Source of the DNA: an uncultured Clostridia bacterium
GTDB taxonomy: Bacteria > Bacillota > Clostridia > Oscillospirales > CAG-272
Assembly (NCBI GenBank): GCA_904502055.1
Contig: CAJGDZ010000016.1
Coordinates: forward strand, 1-17,715
Reading direction: 5' to 3'
Length of the DNA: 17,715 nucleotides
Below are positions 13,711 to 17,715 of this stretch, one piece after another (the stretch's first letter is position 1; every line of letters starts with the position of its first letter). The notes beneath the pieces were generated by a model that was not told where the DNA came from, made no database searches, and saw only the letters and a program-made list of their open reading frames with translations. The position numbers and the translations under genes are program-made.

Positions 13711-13739
13711 TGCCATCCGGCAAAAAGTATGTTATAATA
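13711..13739 (+). promoter_or_regulatory. Promoter of the 109-aa gene and MurE-like gene, extended -10
   Basis: TTGCCA (13711-13716), 17 nt, TATAAT (13734-13739), with TGT right before the -10. It is close to consensus in every element. The -35 also forms a small palindrome, TTGCC ATCC GGCAA (13711-13724). Confidence 0.85.
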
Positions 13740-13766
13740 AAGCATACTAAGATAAGAGGTGGTAAA

Positions 13767-14096
13767 ATGAAGGCAGTTATGCGCTCCTACTGCGTTTCGG
13801 TTTTGCTGGACGCGCCGCCAAGGCCATCTTTTTTTTCGTTTCTTTGCCTGCGCCGCCGCACGGGCCTTGTCTGGCTTGCACCGCGCGCCCCCTTTTGGGC
13901 CAAATGGCTTGGCATTTCTGTCCTGTCAATGCCCGAGAGCGAGGAGATGCTTCTGTGGGAGCTCCTGAGGCTGCCGGAAACACTCGAGTATAAAATGCTC
14001 ACCCTTGTCCCTCTTTCAAAAAAGGCAACGCGCTTTGTGCAAGAAAACCGTGAGCCGCTTGAAGTCTCCTATCGTTTGGAAAGGAAAAACCAATGA
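13767..14096 (+). CDS. Hypothetical protein, 109 aa, coupled to a Mur ligase gene
   Basis: Unrecognised small gene, 109 residues, starting MKAVMRSYCVSVLLDAPPRP. The frame is open back into dapA, but the ATG at 13767 has GAGGTGG (13757-13763) at good spacing and lies about 20 nt after the predicted transcription start. No signal peptide or clean membrane helix is seen. The middle is rich in Trp, Arg and Leu (RRRTGLVWLAPRAPFWAKWL), followed by an amphipathic SMPESEEMLLWELLRL. Its TGA overlaps the ATG of the MurE-like gene (ATGA, 14093-14096), so the two are translationally coupled. The strong dedicated promoter argues that it is real. The function is unknown; a role with cell-wall precursor synthesis is only suggested by position. 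Confidence 0.75.
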   Translation: MKAVMRSYCVSVLLDAPPRPSFFSFLCLRRRTGLVWLAPRAPFWAKWLGISVLSMPESEEMLLWELLRLPETLEYKMLTLVPLSKKATRFVQENREPLEVSYRLERKNQ

Positions 14097-15583
14097 AACT
14101 CAAAGAGCTTCTGGAAGGAATCCTAGGGATCTCACCCGCGGGCGAGATCCCCGACAAAAATATAAGCGACGTCTTTTTCGACTCCCGCAAGGCCACGGGC
14201 GCGGGCGTTTTTGTGTGCCTGCGCGGCAGTCTTTCCGACGGACATCTTTACGCCGCGTCGGCGTATTAGAGAGGATGCCGTTTTTTTGTGGCGGAGCGTC
14301 CGCTGGATCTGCCGAGCGACGCGTTTGTTGTGCTTTGCCCCGACACGCGCCTCGCGCTTGCCATCATGTCGGACAACCTCTTTGCCCATCCCTCGCGCGA
14401 GCTGTTCGTCATCGGCATCACGGGCACCAAGGGCAAAACAACGACCGCGCTGATGATCTATCACATTCTGAATGCCGCGGGGCTAAAATGCGGTTATATC
14501 GGCACAAGCGGCGTCGATTACGGCGACTTTCACGCGGATGCCGTCAACACCACGCCCGAAAGCTACGTCACGCAAATGTATATGCGCCATATGTGTATGG
14601 CGGGTGTCAAATATCTGGTGATGGAGGTCTCCTCGCAGGCGCTGTATATGCACCGCGTGCACGGCGTAAGCTTTGACGTGACACTGTTTACCAACCTTTC
14701 GGTCGACCACATCGGCGGCAGTGAGCACCCGACCTTTGAGCACTACAAGGATTGCAAAAAATCACTGTTCTCGGACTACGGCGCTAAGGCCGTCCTCATC
14801 AATGCCGACGACGGCTACGCCGACGAAATGGCAAACGCGGTACCGCCCGGCACAAGGCTCGTACGCTACGCGCTCCATACGGACGCCGATCTTCGCGCCA
14901 CACCCCCCACGCGCTATCGGGGCAAAGGAAGCCTTGGCATTTCCTTTTCCTTTACCGAGACCGGCCAAAAGCACGAGGCCACGCTTCCCTTTCCCGGAAA
15001 TTTCAGCGTTTATAACGCGCTGGCCGCCATTGCCGTCTGCCGCGAATGCGGTGTGGCTACCGACGGCATCCTTCGCCATCTGGCCACTGTCCGCGTTCCC
15101 GGGCGCTTTGAGCTTGTGGACGCCATGCCGGGCGTTACCTTTGTCATTGACTACGCGCACAACGAGGTCAGCCTGACCTCAGCGCTTGAAACGCTCAGGC
15201 AGTATGAGCCGGGGCGTCTGATCTGCCTGTTTGGCTCGGTGGGCGGCCGCACCTTCGGACGGCGCGCCGAGCTCGGACGCGTTGCCGCCTCGATGGCCGA
15301 TCTCTGCATTCTCACCTCGGACAACCCCGATGGCGAGGATCCAAACCAAATTCTTGCGGACATTGCGGCACAGTTCGGTGAAAATTCCTGCCCCTACGTC
15401 ACACTTCCCGACCGCGCCGAGGCCATACGCTATGCGGTCTCCATCGCGAGAGAGGGCGACGTTTTCCTCTTTGCAGGCAAGGGACACGAGCGCTATCAGC
15501 TGATTCGCGGCGAGCGGATCCCGTTCTCGGAAAAGGACGTCCTCCTTGACGCCTGCCGCGCGCTCTCTCCCTCAAATCTGTAA
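14093..15583 (+). pseudogene. murE: MurE-like Mur ligase with an in-frame amber codon at position 59
   Basis: Mur ligase of the MurE type, which adds the third, dibasic amino acid to UDP-MurNAc-L-Ala-D-Glu. From the ATG at 14093 (after AAAGGA), 58 codons run MKLKELLEGILGISPAGEIP to SDGHLYAASAY, then TAG (14267-14269), then RGCRFFVAERPLDLPSD continues in the same frame to the TAA at 15583. Reading through gives 496 residues, the normal MurE length. Domains: UDP-binding N-terminal domain broken by the TAG; central ATPase with GTKGKTTT (111-118), K222 at the carbamylated-lysine site, and C-terminal domain with SVGGRT (382-387), DNPDGEDP (410-417) and GKGHERYQ (462-469). The DNPR motif of DAP-adding MurE is DNPD here, so it may be a paralog. 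Nonsense mutation, assembly error or read-through are all possible. Confidence 0.8.
14288..15583 (+). CDS. MurE-like ligase, intact open frame after the amber codon
   Basis: If the TAG at 14267 is a true stop, the remaining open frame can begin earliest at GTG 14288 and would give 431 residues. It holds the whole ATPase domain (P-loop GTKGKTTT at residues 46-53) and the C-terminal domain, but lacks about 65 N-terminal residues that bind the uridine of the substrate. A possible GAGAGGA (14269-14275) sits 12 nt before the GTG, too far to be a convincing start signal. This frame is best read as the 3' part of the interrupted gene rather than a separate one. Confidence 0.55.
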   Translation: MAERPLDLPSDAFVVLCPDTRLALAIMSDNLFAHPSRELFVIGITGTKGKTTTALMIYHILNAAGLKCGYIGTSGVDYGDFHADAVNTTPESYVTQMYMRHMCMAGVKYLVMEVSSQALYMHRVHGVSFDVTLFTNLSVDHIGGSEHPTFEHYKDCKKSLFSDYGAKAVLINADDGYADEMANAVPPGTRLVRYALHTDADLRATPPTRYRGKGSLGISFSFTETGQKHEATLPFPGNFSVYNALAAIAVCRECGVATDGILRHLATVRVPGRFELVDAMPGVTFVIDYAHNEVSLTSALETLRQYEPGRLICLFGSVGGRTFGRRAELGRVAASMADLCILTSDNPDGEDPNQILADIAAQFGENSCPYVTLPDRAEAIRYAVSIAREGDVFLFAGKGHERYQLIRGERIPFSEKDVLLDACRALSPSNL

Positions 15584-15603
15584 TCCATCAAAGGAGCAAA
15601 AAT

Positions 15604-17385
15604 ATGGGTATTCTTTCTTACAAAAACGGTGAATTTTATCTGGACGGCAGCCCCTTTGTCATCCGCTCGGGTGCCATCCACTACTTCCGTGTACCGCGTG
15701 AATACTGGCGTGACCGCCTCCTAAAGCTCAAGGAGTGCGGCTTCAATACCGTGGAGACCTACACCTGCTGGAATCTGCACGAGCCGAGGGAGGGCGAGTT
15801 TGATTTCTCGGGCATGCTGGACGTGGAGGCATACGTTGCCACCGCCGAGGAGCTGGGTCTGAATGTCATTCTCCGTCCCGGACCCTACATCTGCGCCGAA
15901 TGGGATTTCGGCGGTCTGCCTGCGTGGCTTCTCAAATACGAAAACATTTCGCTGCGCTGCTACGACGAGCGCTACCTCGCCTGTGTCAAGCGCTATTTTG
16001 ACGAGCTTTTGCCCCGTCTGCGTCCGCACCTTGCCGTGAACGGCGGCGGCATCTTTATGCTGCAGATCGAAAACGAGTACGGCAGCTACGGCAACGACAA
16101 GGAATACCTGGCCGAGATCCTGAAGATCTATGAGCAAAACGGCATCGACTGTCTGCTCTTTACCGCCGACGGCTCCAATCCCGCCATGCAGAGCGGCGGC
16201 TCTCTTGAGGGCTATCTGCCCACCGCCAACTTCGGCTCGGCTCCGAAGTGGTCGTTCGACCGCTTCCGCTCCTACCACAAGGACGCGCCGCTGATGTGCA
16301 CCGAGTTCTGGAGCGGTTGGTTTGACCATTGGGGCGAGGAGCATCACGTCCGCCCCGCTGAGCAGATCCTTGCCTGCGTGAAGGAGTTTGCCGAGCTTGG
16401 CGCATCCTTCAACTTCTATATGTTCCACGGCGGCACAAACTTCGGCTTTACGAACGGTGCCAATTACGCCGATAAGTACGCCCCCACCGTCACAAGCTAC
16501 GATTACGGTGCGCCGCTGAGTGAGGCGGGCGACCGCACCGAGACCTATTACAAGCTCCGCGATCTGATGGCGGCCACCTACGGAAACGTACCCGAGCTTA
16601 CCGCCACCGAGACCAAAAAGGCGGCCTACGGCAGTCTGGCACTCACCGAGCAGGCGCTTCTTTTTGACAATCTGGACAACCTCTCCGCCCCCGTTCACGC
16701 CGGCGAGCCAAAGCATATGGAGGATCTGGGTCAAGGCTTTGGCTACATCCTCTACCGCACCACGCTGAAGGGGCCGCGTCCGGAGCAGTCCATTAAGGCC
16801 TCCGAGGTGCACGACCGTGCGCTTCTCTTTGTGGACGGCAAGCACGTTGACACCTGGGAACGCTGGGATATGAAGCATATGGGCGAGCAGCCCTTCGTTT
16901 TCAACCTGGAACGAGACGAGGAAGCGAAGCTGGACATCCTGGTTGAAAATATGGGACGCGTCAACTACGGTCCCAAGCTCCGTGACAAAAAGGGACTTCG
17001 CGGCATTCGCCTGGAGATCCAGAAAGCGTGCTACCAGTATCATTTCGGTTGGGATATGTATACGCTTCCGATGGACGATCTTTCCCGTCTTTGCTACACG
17101 CCCACCTCGGGTGAAGGGCTCACGGCCCCCGTCTTTCTGCGCGGAAACCTGATCATCGAGGATACCCCTGCCGATACCTTCCTGCGCCTTGACGGCTTTA
17201 CCAAGGGCTTTGTTACCGTAAACGGCTTCAACATCGGACGTTATTTCAACCCCGCAGGACCGCAGAAAACGCTGTACGTGCCCGCCCCCTTCCTGAAACA
17301 GGGTGACAACGAGATCGTGATCTTTGAGTCCGACCGCTTCGAGTCCCCCACCGTCACCTTCTGCGACACCCCCGACCTCGGCTGA
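15604..17385 (+). CDS. Glycoside hydrolase family 35 beta-galactosidase
   Basis: Retaining exo-beta-galactosidase of family GH35. The 593 residues begin without a signal peptide or lipobox, so it should act in the cytoplasm on imported galactosides. The barrel (about 1-320) opens with FVIRSGAIHYFRVPREYW, then ETYTCWNLHEPREGEFDFSG and RPGPYICAEWDFGGLPAWLL. The acid/base is E158 in QIENEYGSYG and the nucleophile is E234 in CTEFWSGWFDHWG. FHGGTNFGFTNGA follows. The C-terminal beta-sandwich domains end with VTVNGFNIGRYF, normal for the family. AAAGGAG lies 7 nt before the ATG, 20 nt after the Mur ligase stop, with no terminator between, so co-transcription is possible. No transporter or regulator is nearby, so the natural substrate cannot be named. 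Confidence 0.95.
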   Translation: MGILSYKNGEFYLDGSPFVIRSGAIHYFRVPREYWRDRLLKLKECGFNTVETYTCWNLHEPREGEFDFSGMLDVEAYVATAEELGLNVILRPGPYICAEWDFGGLPAWLLKYENISLRCYDERYLACVKRYFDELLPRLRPHLAVNGGGIFMLQIENEYGSYGNDKEYLAEILKIYEQNGIDCLLFTADGSNPAMQSGGSLEGYLPTANFGSAPKWSFDRFRSYHKDAPLMCTEFWSGWFDHWGEEHHVRPAEQILACVKEFAELGASFNFYMFHGGTNFGFTNGANYADKYAPTVTSYDYGAPLSEAGDRTETYYKLRDLMAATYGNVPELTATETKKAAYGSLALTEQALLFDNLDNLSAPVHAGEPKHMEDLGQGFGYILYRTTLKGPRPEQSIKASEVHDRALLFVDGKHVDTWERWDMKHMGEQPFVFNLERDEEAKLDILVENMGRVNYGPKLRDKKGLRGIRLEIQKACYQYHFGWDMYTLPMDDLSRLCYTPTSGEGLTAPVFLRGNLIIEDTPADTFLRLDGFTKGFVTVNGFNIGRYFNPAGPQKTLYVPAPFLKQGDNEIVIFESDRFESPTVTFCDTPDLG

Positions 17386-17423
17386 TCTCTTTCAAATTTT
17401 GATTTGTCGGTGAGGGGAGACGT

Positions 17424-17453
17424 GTAGGGGGCTTTTTGGAAAAAGCCCCCTAC
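17424..17453. repeat. Perfect 14-bp palindrome with 2-nt loop
   Basis: GTAGGGGGCTTTTT (17424-17437), GG, AAAAAGCCCCCTAC (17440-17453). It starts 38 nt after the GH35 stop. It has no U-tract after it on either strand, so it is not a standard terminator, though it may block RNA 3'-end decay for the upstream gene. Confidence 0.8.
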
Positions 17454-17457
17454 GACC

Positions 17458-17500
17458 CCCAAAAACTTTTGGGAAAATACGAGTTCGCGAGGCGAACTCG
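17458..17500. repeat. Two adjacent short palindromes
   Basis: CCCAAAA (17458-17464) pairs with TTTTGGG (17467-17473), a 7-bp stem. CGAGTTCGC (17480-17488) pairs with GCGAACTCG (17492-17500), a perfect 9-bp stem with loop GAG. Confidence 0.7.
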
Positions 17501-17502
17501 GT

Positions 17503-17561
17503 TAACAAATTGGTTTTGCGGCTAAACACCGCAAATTTGCTTCGCAAACCCCAATTTGTTA
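17503..17561. repeat. Cloverleaf-like nested inverted repeat
   Basis: The outer stem TAACAAATTGG (17503-17513) pairs with CCAATTTGTTA (17551-17561), 11 bp. It encloses two hairpins: TTTGCGG (17515-17521) with CCGCAAA (17529-17535), and directly after it TTTGC (17536-17540) with GCAAA (17544-17548), loop TTC. Only three bases at the junction are unpaired. Confidence 0.75.
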
Positions 17562-17591
17562 CGCAATATCGTCCGCAAAAACAATATTGTG
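17562..17591. repeat. Imperfect palindrome
   Basis: CGCAATAT (17562-17569) pairs with ATATTGTG (17584-17591), 8 bp with one G-U pair and a 14-nt loop. It abuts the cloverleaf-like unit. Confidence 0.5.
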
Positions 17592-17603
17592 TAGGTTTTT
17601 CGA

Positions 17604-17715
17604 GTCATTTTGGTTCTTCACGCTAAAGCGTGAAGAACATGTATGCCACAAGTCACGAAGCGGACAAAGAGAGCTCGCTCTCTTTTCCGCATCGAGGCTT
17701 GCGGCACAAAATGAC
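17604..17715. repeat. Second nested unit, closed by the last bases of the window
   Basis: GTCATTTTG (17604-17612) pairs with CAAAATGAC (17707-17715), a perfect 9-bp outer stem. Inside are GTTCTTCACGCT (17613-17624) with AGCGTGAAGAAC (17627-17638), a 12-bp perfect hairpin stacked on the outer stem, and a long imperfect hairpin with TGCCACAAG (17644-17652) against CTTGCGGCA (17698-17706, one mismatch), CGA/TCG, GCGGA (17660-17664) against TCCGC (17686-17690), and AAAGAGAG (17666-17673) against CTCTCTTT (17678-17685). Confidence 0.75.

Larger units (their letters stand above)
17386..17715. repeat. Non-coding tract of nested inverted repeats
   Basis: No credible gene is seen in these 330 bases. 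Nearly all of the sequence from 17424 onward falls into consecutive or nested palindromes (listed separately), and the last stem uses the final bases of the window, so the tract probably continues. A minor 5-bp hairpin (CAAAT 17393-17397 with ATTTG 17402-17406) precedes it. It may be a non-autonomous repeat element, a structured RNA or a terminator-rich region. Confidence 0.7.

Noticed and set aside
13686..13766. Upstream extension of the 109-aa gene into the dapA end
   Set aside because: It would cross the strong promoter at 13711-13739; the ATG at 13767 has its own ribosome site.
17424..17453. Palindrome as the intrinsic terminator of the GH35 gene
   Set aside because: The stem has a 2-nt loop and no following U-tract on the plus strand; the T and A runs are inside the stem.
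17424..17715. CRISPR array
   Set aside because: The palindromes differ in sequence and are not direct repeats at regular spacing; no cas gene is in the window.

Overview
The window looks like a chromosomal segment of a Gram-positive, probably strictly anaerobic member of the Bacillota (class Clostridia, gut-type lineage). The evidence is the gene content and order: yggS-sepF-yggT-ylmH-ileS-lspA-rluD is the classic Firmicutes cell-division-distal cluster. Shine-Dalgarno sites are strong (AGGAGG-like), intrinsic terminators are common, coding DNA is moderately GC-rich and control regions are very AT-rich. I cannot name a genus. No phage, transposase, CRISPR array, rRNA or tRNA is visible.

Layout. 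(1) 1-1860, minus: the first 620 residues of RNA polymerase beta (rpoB), truncated by the window edge, with a roughly 145-nt leader and a strong promoter. (2) 1861-2237: an AT-rich divergent control region firing rpoB leftward and rpsT rightward. (3) 2238-2501, plus: rpsT (bS20) and its terminator, then an orphan 134-aa gene at 2678-3082. (4) 3079-12703, minus: ten co-directional genes, in transcription order queA, miaA, yggS, sepF, yggT, ylmH, ileS, lspA, rluD and a HAD phosphatase. Most gaps are tiny or overlapping, with promoters before queA and before yggS. The cluster mixes tRNA/rRNA modification (queA, miaA, rluD), translation (ileS, ylmH), division (sepF, yggT), lipoprotein processing (lspA) and PLP homeostasis (yggS). 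(5) 12824-17385, plus: dapA, an orphan 109-aa gene with its own strong promoter, a MurE-like Mur ligase, and a cytoplasmic GH35 beta-galactosidase. dapA and the Mur ligase both point to the diaminopimelate/peptidoglycan-precursor branch. (6) 17386-17715: non-coding, almost entirely nested inverted repeats, running off the window edge.

The most notable points are: an in-frame amber codon (TAG, codon 59) interrupting an otherwise intact MurE-like gene, in a window where none of the 16 complete genes ends in TAG; the dense tract of nested palindromes after the GH35 gene; a terminator whose loop holds the overlapping stop codons of two convergent genes; and two unrecognised small genes. I did not find a clear new defence or mobile system. 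The palindrome tract is the best candidate for something undescribed.
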